NCBI GenBank assembly: GCA_001692895.1
Contig: KV748194.1
Coordinates: forward strand, 2,104,746 to 2,168,745
DNA length: 64,000 nucleotides
Direction of reading: 5' to 3'
From: Cenococcum geophilum 1.58
Lineage: Eukaryota; Ascomycota; Dothideomycetes; Gloniales; Gloniaceae
The translations under genes and the position numbers were made by a program. Under the pieces are notes generated by a model. That model was not told the origin of the DNA, did no database searches, and was given only the letters and a program-made list of their open reading frames with translations. Position 1 is the stretch's first letter. Every line of letters begins with the position of its first letter. Positions 35,365-45,602 of the stretch are shown here, piece by piece.

Positions 35365-36810
35365 ATGAACTCGGAACCTGATCTCCGTCATGCCATTTCA
35401 ATGCGCCCTAACCCATTCCACCCCCATCCCTACCGATCAGAAAGCCCGCGCCCCGAATCCGTCCACCACCCGACTTCGTCCGATCCTGTCCGTACGAAGA
35501 ACGCCACGAGCACTGCAATTGAACCCACCACCCCGGCCAAGGAGGATCACGATCCTATATCCCGCCATGTCGCACATAGAGAGAGCGACATTGAGGGTCA
35601 GACACTGCCACATTATACCGAGGACAACGACCCTTACCAGCTAGCCAGCTGCATAAAGTCCGCGAAAGAGATTGATCTAATTAGGGCTAATACGTCACGA
35701 AAGCGTGATGGATGCGGCCCGCTTACCACCAACAAGAACGCATCCAAGGCGAGGAAGATACAAGGGTTCTATGAGGCCCAGAATGAGAACATCGAGAGAT
35801 TGCTGAAGCCTGTAGACGATCACCGGAGACAAGCAAAGGAGGAGCAGGGCGCCAGCCATTTGAAGTTTCAAATCGCGGTACAGGGCAGTTTCATCGCCAA
35901 TGTCTTGCTTGCCGGACTGCAGCTCTATGGCGCTGCATCCTCAGGCTCGCTGTCTCTGTTCACGACCATGGCCGACGCCCTGTTTGACCCGCTGTCGAAC
36001 GTTACCCTCATACTGTGCAACCGCGCCGTCAAGCGCGTGGATGCGCGTAAATTCCCTTCTGGCAAAGCACGTATCGAGACAGCTGGAAATATTTTCTTCT
36101 GTTTCCTAATGTGCGCCGTCTCCGCGATAATTATAGTGGAATCGATTCGCGAACTAGTGATCGGTTCCGTAGAGGAAACGAAGAAATTCCACCTGCCCTC
36201 CGTCATTGCGGTCGCAGTGGCTTTCTGCACGAAATTAGGACTGTTCCTCTACTGCTGGGCGCTGCGGAACATGTACTCGCAGATCCGGATTTTATGGGAG
36301 GACCACAGGAATGACCTGCTCATTAATGGCTTCGGTGTCCTCACATCCATAGGAGGCAGTAAGCTTAGGTGGTGGATTGATCCTATGGGCGCCATCATAC
36401 TCTCATTCTTAATCATTTTCCTGTGGCTACGGACTGCGTACTCCGAGTTCCAGCTGTTGATTGGCGTCACTGCTGATACACATATGCTGCAACTCATCAC
36501 TTATATTTGTAAGTTGTCTTATTATGGACCCTACATTGCTCCCGTATCTGTCGCTAATGCAATAACAGCTATGACCCATTCCCCATTCGTCCGCCAAATC
36601 GATACCGTTCGTGCGTACCACAGCGGGCCACGTCTCATAGTTGAAGTCGATATTGTCATGAGCCCAGATGAGTCCCTGCGCGCTACCCACGACGTAGCAG
36701 AGGAACTACAGACAAAACTCGAGAGCTTGCCAAATGTGGAGAGGGCCTATGTGCACGTTGATTATGAGACTAGTCATGCGCCAGAGCACTTCTTGAAGAA
36801 GGAATTGTAG
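35365..36810 (+). CDS. Cation diffusion facilitator, manganese type
   Basis: CDF proteins export divalent cations from the cytosol by proton exchange. After a long polar N-terminus (about 165 residues), hydrophobic segments start near residues 168, 195, 242, 278 and 318. The metal-site signature is DxxxD in both key helices: D204-D208 (MADALFDPL) and D313-D317 (EDHRNDLL), which is characteristic of the Mn branch rather than the HxxxD of Zn transporters. An intron is likely at 36,509-36,568 (GTAAGT...AACAG, with a TGCTAATGC branch-like site). It is 60 bp without a stop, so retention would add 20 residues; splicing gives 461 residues with YISMTHSPFV at the junction. The cytosolic C-terminal domain (RAYHSGPRLIVEVDIVM) is present. 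Confidence 0.87.
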   Translation: MNSEPDLRHAISMRPNPFHPHPYRSESPRPESVHHPTSSDPVRTKNATSTAIEPTTPAKEDHDPISRHVAHRESDIEGQTLPHYTEDNDPYQLASCIKSAKEIDLIRANTSRKRDGCGPLTTNKNASKARKIQGFYEAQNENIERLLKPVDDHRRQAKEEQGASHLKFQIAVQGSFIANVLLAGLQLYGAASSGSLSLFTTMADALFDPLSNVTLILCNRAVKRVDARKFPSGKARIETAGNIFFCFLMCAVSAIIIVESIRELVIGSVEETKKFHLPSVIAVAVAFCTKLGLFLYCWALRNMYSQIRILWEDHRNDLLINGFGVLTSIGGSKLRWWIDPMGAIILSFLIIFLWLRTAYSEFQLLIGVTADTHMLQLITYICKLSYYGPYIAPVSVANAITAMTHSPFVRQIDTVRAYHSGPRLIVEVDIVMSPDESLRATHDVAEELQTKLESLPNVERAYVHVDYETSHAPEHFLKKEL

Positions 36811-37316
36811 CAATATAGTTAGTGTTTGAGACGGGCTGTACGGTTCCCTAGAATGGATAGGAATGGTACGGCAGTTGTGTATATATGTAGACTGTGTTGA
36901 TTGGCGTCGTTGGAGACTTGGCCGCAGCATTCATGGCTAAAGGATCGAAGCTTACAGACGCACTCCTTTGTCCTCTATCGGCTCTATTAATATTCATCAC
37001 TTTCCTGTTGCTGCCACTTCTTCTTGTTCATGACAGCACGTGCTCATCCGTTCTATCCCATTGATTCCATTGGCCAACTCTTGTCGATAACGGTAAGACC
37101 CATTTTACTTTTGGAAGGGATACACGCTAGCCCTAAGCGCAAGTGGCACACTCAGCGTGGTATCGAGTCCGACGAACCACATCTCATCCCCTCCCTCCAT
37201 CACTCGCTGCGTGTGGACCATGGCACAAAAGGACTGTTACAAAATGCCGCTACCTTCATTTCTCCACCTTAGTTTGTTCAGGATCACGATCTATTTCCCT
37301 ACAGACTAGGTGAGCA
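36811..37316. other. Intergenic, no gene seen
   Basis: Contains the 3' flank of the CDF gene and the promoter of the next. No conserved feature was recognised. Confidence 0.6.
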
Positions 37317-38366
37317 ATGTCCCAACATTCGATTTTATCGTTCTTTAAGCGGCATGGATATTGTGAGAGCGATTGGCTAGCTTGCAGTGAGGCTGCGAGA
37401 TGTGCGTATCCTAGTTATTTCATTCGCCCAGTAGAGCCACAAGGATACTGTAGTTATACAGCTCATGCCAGCGCCAAAGACGGCGTAGATAGAGAGGATC
37501 GTATTATACAGTTCCGCCCTCAGCAGTATGCGTTGGACTTGGACGTGACGGATGCCGTAAAAGACGTGTATCGGTCTTATGCTCCGAGAGTTTTGGAACT
37601 CCAGATTCCGCGGCTGCCAGCCGGCCTGAGGGTTTACGAGCTCGACATCATCCCAGGCGTTCAGTACAAGTGTTGGTTTCATCACAGAAAAGACTTGGAT
37701 GGAGTGGAGTGGGAGAAACAGGTCAGGTTGACAAAAGACTTCGCGGCGTTCGTCGCCCGTGCGTGGCCTAGCGACGTCAAGAACAGTAAGAGACGGGAAT
37801 GCAATGGCAAAGTTGGCGCAAACCTCAACTCAAAACTCCGACAGCTTACCAAGAAGTTGCCGTCTGCATTCCTTCGCTCACGAGCTCAACAAGCCGTCAC
37901 GGCGCTGCCGCTCCTGGACCAGCTCCCTGTGGTACTGAATCATGGGGATGCCATCCCCTCAAACATTATTGTGGACCCGCACACTGGACAACTGAATGGC
38001 CTTGTAGATTGGGCAGAAGCTGAGTGGTTGCCTTTCGGGACATGCCTATACGGCCTCGAGTTCATTCTTGGCTGGCTGGAACACTCTGGGAGGCAATGGA
38101 AATTCACTTATTATGATGGTGCTGAGGTATTGAGAAAACTTTTCTGGGAGGAGCTACAAATGTGTATCCCGGACCTGGCAGGCACCAACTCCATTGGAAT
38201 GATGAACTCGGTGATTCTGGCAAGAGATGTGGGTATCTTGCTATGGTATGGATTTGCATGGGACGAAGGAAGGATTGATAGAGTTGTCAATCCGGAAGAT
38301 GACGCGGAAGAGGTGGTATGCCTTGAGGTGTTTCTGAGTTCTGGTGACGCAACAAACTTTCGTTAA
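37317..38366 (+). CDS. APH-family phosphotransferase-like protein
   Basis: A single-exon gene of 349 residues. The C-terminal half has the aminoglycoside-phosphotransferase/choline-kinase fold signatures: the catalytic loop LNHGDAIPSNIIVD (HGDxxxxN) at about residues 217-230, and the metal-binding VDWAEAEWLPFG just after. Fungi have many members of this family and their substrates are mostly unknown; antibiotic resistance should not be inferred. The N-terminal lobe (IPRLPAGLRVYELDIIPGVQY) is short. The first ATG at 37,317 is followed by an open frame to TAA and is taken as the start. Confidence 0.75.
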   Translation: MSQHSILSFFKRHGYCESDWLACSEAARCAYPSYFIRPVEPQGYCSYTAHASAKDGVDREDRIIQFRPQQYALDLDVTDAVKDVYRSYAPRVLELQIPRLPAGLRVYELDIIPGVQYKCWFHHRKDLDGVEWEKQVRLTKDFAAFVARAWPSDVKNSKRRECNGKVGANLNSKLRQLTKKLPSAFLRSRAQQAVTALPLLDQLPVVLNHGDAIPSNIIVDPHTGQLNGLVDWAEAEWLPFGTCLYGLEFILGWLEHSGRQWKFTYYDGAEVLRKLFWEELQMCIPDLAGTNSIGMMNSVILARDVGILLWYGFAWDEGRIDRVVNPEDDAEEVVCLEVFLSSGDATNFR

Positions 38367-38672
38367 TGATGGGCCTTGGGCAGCGGGAAAGTATGCGAAT
38401 CGTTGAGGAAACACGAGAAAAAACCAACCGAGACTTGAAGTGAAGCGTAAGTGGATCATTCGGGCGTACTCTGGTCTCTCCTGACACTCTCAGATTGGTA
38501 TATATATATATATATATGTATTTTGCACCACTTTGCGGGGTCCAGCCCTCGATTTCCTTCCTCAAGGCCTACACCCCGCGATACCCACACAACAGATACC
38601 GCACATATGCCGCCGACCCAGCAAGGGTGATGCCTGGCTTCGTCGAATCGTCTTACCCCTGCCATAACACCG
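38367..38672. other. Intergenic with TA microsatellite
   Basis: An alternating TA tract lies at about 38,499-38,517. Otherwise nothing is recognised, though the next gene could start earlier, at about 38,629. Confidence 0.5.
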
Positions 38673-40553
38673 GTGACGTGGACGAACCTGAATACAGCGA
38701 ACACATTCACGAAACTACTGAAGGGATGGAAGACTCAGGACTTATCGGACCACGACCAACCGTTCATGCAAGAAATGAAACTCGAAGACGACGAACCTTT
38801 TCTCTCGTCCCGAACTCTAGCCCCAAATTTACAGCATGCGGCGCATATCCGCAGCTCCCGAAAACCTGAGCGTGCGCGTGGCTCCTCCTATGAGTGTGTA
38901 CCGCGCCCTCTATCCTTCGGCGAATTCGTTTTGCCTGGGGGTGCTTTGGAGTCCCCGGTGCATTACCCGGCCGAGCCCCCTAAGATGACCGTAGAGTCAA
39001 CCCGTGACCCTGTGCCTGCTACTGCTGCGTCACGACCTTACGATCCGTATTTCCAAGACCCCGCTCGCTCTTGGGATGCACCACCTTCCAGAGACGGTTT
39101 TTCTCATAGGGTACCTCCAATATTTGAAGACATCTTCCGAAGGCACCCGTTACCGCAACCTCATGTTAAAGAAGGTTTGGACGCTTACGTTTCCACGCTT
39201 GAGAGAGAGAATCGCGACCTAGTTGAAGTACGCTATTTATCTAATATAAATAATGTCTTGAGTCGCTAGGGATATTATGAGAGTTAGAGTGGTTTCAACG
39301 ACATCATCACACAGACGCTAGGGCATGCCTCACTACACAAAAGTTGAGGACAACGACTCTAAGTGCCGGAAGAACTGACGCCACTTTCACGAGTGAGGGG
39401 GCCAATTTTCTCCGTGTACTGCGACGTCCCCCCAAACGGACCCCCATTCACAAAACAACTCTGGGCCTACTGGCGAAGTTAGTCATACCCTTTCATCACA
39501 GATGGAAAATGCAATTATGCCAGCAGCCAGGTGCGCTGAACTCATACAATCCTACGAACGCTGGCGCCTGGAATTCTTGTCTGAGGTGCGCAGACAATAC
39601 TCTGAGACCCCTCCAAAGGCCTCTTCTCCAACTTATGCAAAAATAGTCAATCGCGCATCCCGGACGGACTTACCTATCGGACGGGACTGCAAGTCTAGTC
39701 CGCGAATCAAGGCTACTCCAACCTTCTCATCGAATAACACTCCACAGCCTACAGCTAGTAACGCCAACGCAGCTGGCAGTAACCTCAAAACCAAGTCTTC
39801 AGTACAGCGTCAAAAGGATCCTTTGTCAGTGGAGGAGCTTGGTGGAAGCATAACGCCAGAAGCAGATCTGCCACTCCCAAGCATAGAGCAACTGACGCCT
39901 CCCGGGAGCCTTCTACGCCTATCGATGCATTATGCCCTGAGGCGCATGAAAGATCCCAGACCGAAATCTTGAGCGAAGTATTTTTCAGACTTGCCGAAGC
40001 ATATCCCCTGGATGTCGACGCCATTATAGCGAGGAAGCTAATGTCGGAGGAAATCTCAAAAGTTATAGCCCATTGCGCCAAAACCAGCGCTGTTGATACC
40101 TCCACCACCATGCGACGCACATCTCCCGCTTCTCCCTCAACGGGCACGCCCACAACTCTGCCTACTCTAACGCACCCGCCCTTGCCATATCCTGGCTTCG
40201 GAGACCCACTCACTACCGCCACCAAACACAACGACGCAGCGTCCGCCGCGCTGGTCCAACTCCGCTACCACTACCTCAGTCTTCCCCTCCGCGGGGCCTC
40301 TACAGGCCTTGTAGTTCACGCCTCCGACGAGGAATCGTGCGAGGTGCTGAACGCGCTGCTGGACGTAGTGCAGGAAGCTGAGGGCGTTGCGATCGAATCG
40401 ATAGAAAGGGTTAGAGCGATGATCGAGGACAGCACCAAGCTTTCGATTATGGAAAGAAAAGGAAGAAGCCGCAGGAGCGGTGGGAAGGAGGCAAGAAGAG
40501 CAGGAGCAGCTAGGCTGGTGCTAGCTCGAATAGATGACTTGGGGTTGGCTTAA
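38673..40553 (+). CDS. Hypothetical protein, exon structure uncertain
   Basis: Three long open segments in the same strand probably belong to one gene: 38,673-39,225 (LSFGEFVLPGGALESP, PPIFEDIFRRHPLPQPHVKEGLDAYVSTLERENRDLVE), about 39,390-39,970 (MENAIMPAARCAELIQSYERW), and about 39,880-40,553 (ERSQTEILSEVFFRLAEAYPLDVDAIIARKLMSEEISKVIAHCA). A plausible donor is GTACGC at 39,226. The second and third segments are in different frames with an overlap, so either a small intron or an indel lies near 39,850-39,970. The product would be Ser/Pro-rich with a helical C-terminus. I do not recognise the family. Confidence 0.5.
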
Positions 40554-41236
40554 GTGGTCATGAGTATAACTTGACTTGTTCGTTCTGCTGACGTGGCGAG
40601 CGCTCGTGGCTTGGAGTCAACCTAAGGTTATATAACCTACTTGGTTCACTTGGCTAGGACTGTGAAAACAGTCAGATAGTTCGAGTTCATTTTTCTAGGT
40701 TTACGGTGGAGTGTTGAGCGGCTTCGGTTTGCGTGCTTTGAGTTCCTGAAGCTGTTCCAGGTTGAGTCTGGGCACTTTCGTCGGATGCGACGTGTTGCGT
40801 GGTTGTTGGTTTATAGGATGGTTTGAGAAACCTTTTCTTGAAAAAGATGTGAATTCAGTTTCATACCTAGATAGCATTCGTTTTATTTGCTGTCCTATTT
40901 GCTACAGTACACTCCTTTAGTTCTGGCTCGGGAATTAGGGTTATGGATTAGGAATCGTTTAGTTCATGCCTTTGCTTATTGTCTAATTTCCGTCATTTGT
41001 CTTTTCCAAGTAATTATGTACAAGGTTGCTTATGGGCTTGCGAAGGGTTTCAACATCTAAACTTCGAATGTGAAAACACAAACAAAACTTGTGTAGCAAA
41101 CCGTCAAAAGCCCGTAAGCGACGTTGTTTCTAATGTGTTTTGTTCTTGCTTTAATATCCTATTCAGCTCTATGAATATACGAGCCGTTCTATGTCTACCG
41201 CTTAAATCTTATTTGCTCTTGATTTAGTAAATCGCT
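40554..41236. other. Intergenic (convergent 3' ends), no gene seen
   Basis: An AT-leaning spacer between the 3' ends of the hypothetical gene and the minus-strand flavoprotein gene. No RNA gene or repeat was recognised. Confidence 0.55.
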
Positions 41237-42320
41237 CTATTGCCCGTCAACCTTCGGCTTAGCCAACTTCTGCGCCTCTTCAGATGTCATCATCTGCTCA
41301 TAGTCCGGCCGTGGGAGCTCGAAGCCGTCAAGGACGCGTCCGAAGGTGATGCCTCCGAGACGAGCCATTGGCCGGAGAACCTTTTTAGTCGAATGTCAGC
41401 TATTCCTTCATATTACAGCATGNACTCGGGGATCCTGGGATGGATATATTTACCCCTGGATCTATCAGGTTTCCCTCCTCATTAATCGCATCCTCCCTTG
41501 CCCAAAACCTCACGCCCTCGATAATCGCCAGCACACCCGTCTTCTTACCCGGCGTTGCACGGCTCTCAAACTCCTTCGTTTCCACCAGCTTCCCTTCAAT
41601 GCTAAATATCGACTCTTTGACGCGAGACGCCTTGACAGTGGTGCAGGGCGCTGAATGCAGTCCTGTGAGGGCCCATTCGGAGATACCGTAGGGCGCGTTG
41701 ACAGAGGTTGCGTTTGCGGCTTCGATGAAGTGCTCCGAGATGATGTTTATGCAACCTTCAACCAGCGGTGTTAGAGCGTGAGGATGAGTGCAGTTCGAAG
41801 GAGACAGTGAGGGGGAGCAGTACATTCGCCTGTCTCGGACAGATTCCGTAGACTGTCTTTCGCGCGGTCGAAGCCGCCTGCGAAGCCCATTATGAAGAGC
41901 GGTGGGTCGTGGTTTATAACTTGGAAGTAGCTGAAGGGCGAGAGATTCGTGCTTGAGCCTATTCAGCTTGTCAGTGGTCTTGAGCAATCTCCAATGCCGC
42001 TCGATAAGACCAATCGACCCCCGTTACTCACCATCCTTCGACCGCGTGCTTATAAAACCCACTGGCCTTGGTATAATTGCCGAAATCAGGAGCTTATAAT
42101 TATTTACTGCGGGCCGCCCCTCAGCGTATGGGTCAATCTCTCTGTGCTCCTTCGTAAGGCACTCCCCGCCGTCATTAGGCCCGTCACCAGGCTTCCAGCT
42201 AGGTTGCTTCGTCTTGGTAAACTTCCATGCATTTTGTGTGTCAAAATCTGGACGTGAGGCCTCGACTTTGCCGAAATCGGGGTGGGGGTTCCGCTGGATG
42301 GTTTTCTCGGCGTCGGCCAT
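41237..42320 (-). CDS. Flavin-reductase-like FMN-binding protein
   Basis: Four exons on the minus strand: 42,320-42,032, 41,958-41,824, 41,755-41,454 and 41,380-41,237 (289 residues). All joins keep frame and use GT...AG. The split-barrel flavin reductase-like domain is evident: ISAIIPRPVGFISTRSKDG, then STNLSPFSYFQVINHDPPLFIMGF, then GISEWALTGLHSAPCTTVKASRVKESIFSIEGKL. Relatives (DIM6/NTAB type flavoproteins) bind FMN and act with oxidoreductases; the substrate here is unknown. The start at 42,320 gives MADAEKTIQRNPHPDF. An in-frame ATG at 42,512 would add an Arg-rich leader that could be a mitochondrial presequence. One undetermined base (41,423) lies inside the last intron. A divergent promoter is shared with the next gene. 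Confidence 0.85.
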
Positions 42321-42843
42321 TTCTGACTGTGCCTGAGTGGGTTTTGAGGACACTTTGGGCGAATTGGTGACGAAGGGTCGGCGGCGAAGCGGGCGGAGGG
42401 ATCGTGGAGGCCTGTGCTGCAGTGGTTGGTTGAGGTGCTTCAGGATTTGTAACTTTAATCTCATGTGGAGGAGAGCTGTAGTTGGCCGCGATAGCGCATA
42501 GACTACGCGCAATTGGATTAATTAGTAAGCTTAGGGTGGAGCCGTAAATGGCAGCAGTGGTGAGCGGAGCAGTGGTGTATGCTGGCCAAGCGCAATTGCT
42601 ATCATAAGCTTGCGCGTGGGTTGGCGCGTTACAAGTAATTGTAGTGAGAAATGGGTTTTGAGATATCGAATTCCCAACCCCGCAATCCGGGGAAAGGCCG
42701 AAAACACCTGAAACGAGGGGTATGATTTTACGATACAGCAACAATACTATGTATGAGCGGAGATATTTGTTGTGGTTACAAATCCAAATCTTAATGCTGT
42801 ACAACTAATATCTGATACTTCCCCACTCGTGAGATACGGCAAG
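42321..42843. other. Divergent promoter region
   Basis: About 520 bp between the start codons of the flavoprotein gene (minus) and the MET2-like hydrolase gene (plus). It may contain regulatory sites for both; none was recognised with confidence. Confidence 0.5.
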
Positions 42844-44270
42844 ATGGAGGAAATTAAAGATAAAATTCAAAAGCTCACCATATCTGATCAATACAGCACC
42901 TACAAACTAGGTAACTTCAAATTGAAGTCTGGAGGGGAGATTCCAGATGCATTAATTGCGTACAAGACATTCGGAGATCCAAGTCTACCAGCTATAATTT
43001 ATCCCTCCTGGTACTCAGGGTGTAGGTTGGGAGCTCATTCCGGGATCGTCGATGTACAGTGTTGCTGACAGCGTTTCTAGCAATATCTGACAATTTTTGG
43101 CTGATTGGAGAGGATAAAACGTTAAACCCCAAGAAGTATTTCATTATAGTCACAGCCCTCTTTGGAAATGGCCAGTCATCTTCACCGTCGAATATGCCAA
43201 ACCTCAAGCCATTTCCAGATGTCCTTTTCTATGACAATGTTAAGGCCCAGCATATTCTTGTGACAAAGCACCTGGGTGTCACTCACGCCCGAGCCGTGCT
43301 TGGTTGGTCCATGGGAGCTGGTCAGACATACCAATGGGCTACTCAGTATCCTGACTTCATGGACATTGTTGTGCCGTTCTGTGGTTCCGCGAAGACTTCC
43401 TTGCACAATCAAGTCTTCCTTGAGGGCGCGAAGTCCGCTTTGTTTGCCGCGAAAAGCACATCGTCAGCTGGAATATCTCAGGGAGAAGTACGAGCCAGTG
43501 ATACGGAGTACCGGCCATTTACTAAAGAGGAGAGCAGCGTAGGTCTGAAAGCCTTGAGTCGAGTATACGCTGGCTGGGGTTTCAGCCAGGCCTTTTATCG
43601 TGAGAAGCTATACGAGAAAGCCCTTGGCTTTAAAGACCTAGATGACTTTATGGTCAATTTTTGGGAAGCATGGGCCTGCTCTAAGGGTAAGTCTTTCGTG
43701 TTATTTAAATACCTGCATAGCAGTTGGATCAATTACTCAACCGAATAACTCTCTGCTTCAAATGGTCGTCAGAGGAAAATCATACTTCTCTTGGTGGAAA
43801 TTGTGCTGTCCACAGCCAGACTAAGCTAACACCTCAATAACAGACCCAGAGAATATGTTGGTCATGGCCTACACGTGGCAATCTGGAGACTGTTCGGACC
43901 AGGAACCGTACAATGGAGATTTTGCTAAGGCCATGCAAGGCATCAAAGCGAAAGCATTGGTTCTGCCGGGGCAAACAGACCTCTACTTTCCGTGAGTCGT
44001 AAATTCTCGAATAAGAATTCTTTCGTTGATAAATGAGAAGCCCAGAAGACTCGGCAATAGAAGTGGCAAACATGAAACCAGGAATTGGTGAGATGCATAT
44101 ATTTCCCAGTATCTGGGGTCACTGGGCAGGAGGTAAGAGGCTATGACCTAAAATATTGCTGAACGTCGTACTTTAGAAGTAAATGCTAATAAAACAAAGG
44201 CCCTGGACAGAGCACAGAAGACGTAAAGTGGCTTGATGAGAAACTGAAGGATTTCTTCGCGAAGAGCTAG
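42844..44270 (+). CDS. Alpha/beta hydrolase, homoserine O-acetyltransferase-like
   Basis: Five exons: 42,844-43,021, 43,081-43,686, 43,844-43,991, 44,041-44,132 and 44,200-44,270 (364 residues), all frame-consistent. The MET2-superfamily fold is clear: ISDNFWLIGEDKTLNPKKYFIIVTALFGNGQSSSPSN, then the nucleophile elbow GWSMG with Ser136, the acidic residue in LVLPGQTDLYF, and the histidine in GHWAGG. True Met2 proteins are longer, so this may be one of the many fungal paralogues acting in secondary metabolism or on other acyl acceptors. Annotating it as methionine biosynthesis would be unsafe. The chosen ATG (42,844) matches the usual short N-terminus before the beta-sandwich start; an earlier in-frame ATG at 42,772 exists. 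Confidence 0.85.
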
Positions 44271-44366
44271 AGTTATAAGACTGGTTGGCCAAGAATCGGC
44301 TGTTCGTGATTGGCCAATTTGGAAACATCCTTTTTTTATAAAGTTCTACACAGGAAATCTGAGCTT

Positions 44367-45192
44367 TCAAGTTTCTCCTAACTTAATGGATCCGATAATT
44401 TTGAAACGATCATTGAAGTCCTTGCGCTCAATTACAAAGACTGTGTCAATGTGCCACGTCAAACCACCTTGATTATCATTTCTTGGCAGTTGCTGGTGCC
44501 CTTCAACATCTCCTTCGTAAGCCAAATCTTCATCTCCTCGGTCAAGTAAGAACCCTTCTACCACACTCTTGACCTCTTTGCTCAACTCTTCGACGCCACG
44601 CGCTCCGGCAACTTGACCAACCGAAAGGTGGGGAGTAAAAGGCCGATTATCTATATCACACTCGGAGAATTCTGATTGTAAAAGCGCTTGGAGATGGCGC
44701 AGTGTGCCAATTAGATTTTGGCTCCCAGATACAGGATGAACACCCAGCATATTATTGTTTTCTCTGATGGGTTGATCAGACGGATTCAGCCATACAGTCG
44801 CACTTCGTTTACCACGTGCGAATTTACCAGGCGGGTCGGCGTGAGGAGAAATGGAGAAAGGATGAACATTCTTGACCACGCTGTAGATTCTTGAGCGTAT
44901 ATCGTCTCTAAGCTGGAGTGTATTACTACTAGAGCTTTTGGGAGGCCCAGAGTCGGCCTGTTCCTTTATTTTTATAGACTCAATATCTTGGGAAAGCGAG
45001 GGAGCCTCGGAATCTGCGGTATTGGACGGAGAAGAAAGGAAAGGGTAGATGGGGTTTATGTGTGGTAGCCAGCGGTGGAACTGCTTATCATGTTTGCAGC
45101 GGAGTGTCTATTGGTTTGGCGATTGATGAGGGAGGAATAAGTACAAGGGAAGATTTGTGTGAAAGATGAGACGGAAGACTTGATGGAAGCAT
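44367..45192 (-). pseudogene. 2H phosphoesterase (2'-5' RNA ligase-like), frameshifted
   Basis: Minus-strand reading gives an N-terminal segment, MLPSSLPSHLSHKSSLVLIP continuing PSSIAKPIDT, in one frame. The rest, LRCKHDKQFHRWLPHINPIY and onward, is in another. The shift must lie within 45,091-45,107, because each frame meets a stop just beyond (45,088-45,090 and 45,108-45,110). Family members read through here as one protein, and the overlap is too small for an intron. The two 2H motifs are present: HIN in the first half, and HLS in FTPHLSVGQVAG in the second. They would form the cyclic-phosphodiesterase active site. Either the gene is broken by one base or the assembly has an error. It runs convergently with the hydrolase gene (98 bp apart). 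Confidence 0.75.
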
Positions 45193-45602
45193 TCGTAGTT
45201 TAAGAGCTGTATATGGTACTGGATTAATCCTTTACACCCAATAACCAGCACTCTAGAAGATCACTTTTTTGCATTAACCCTTCGAAGATATTTCTCGTTC
45301 CCTGTCGTGGCGCGGGACGGGAATTCACCTGTGGCTGATGCGCTTGCGCTTGATGCTTGGCACGACGCCACAGCTTCAGGACCGGACAAAGAAACACTAG
45401 CAGCATGTCTTCACCTGTTTCTTCCACCATGTCGCCTTGAATTGTGAATCCTAGTCTAGCCCTAGACCTGCTTCGTGATGCAGGCGACAACAAAACTTGC
45501 AATATCTCATCTCGGTCGATCCTCTTGTTGCCTGCGCTCGTTTACCAAATCCATCTTCCTTCGCATCCGCCATTTCAATTCTGATCCCCAAAGCCATCAC
45601 AA
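45193..45602. other. Divergent promoter region
   Basis: 410 bp between the 2H phosphoesterase start (minus) and PAP1 (plus). No gene or motif was recognised. Confidence 0.5.

Noticed and set aside
37317-38366. Aminoglycoside resistance gene
   Set aside because: Only the kinase-like catalytic motifs are shared; fungal members of this family generally have other, mostly unknown, substrates.
38499-38517. TA microsatellite as a regulatory element
   Set aside because: A simple repeat with no further support for function.
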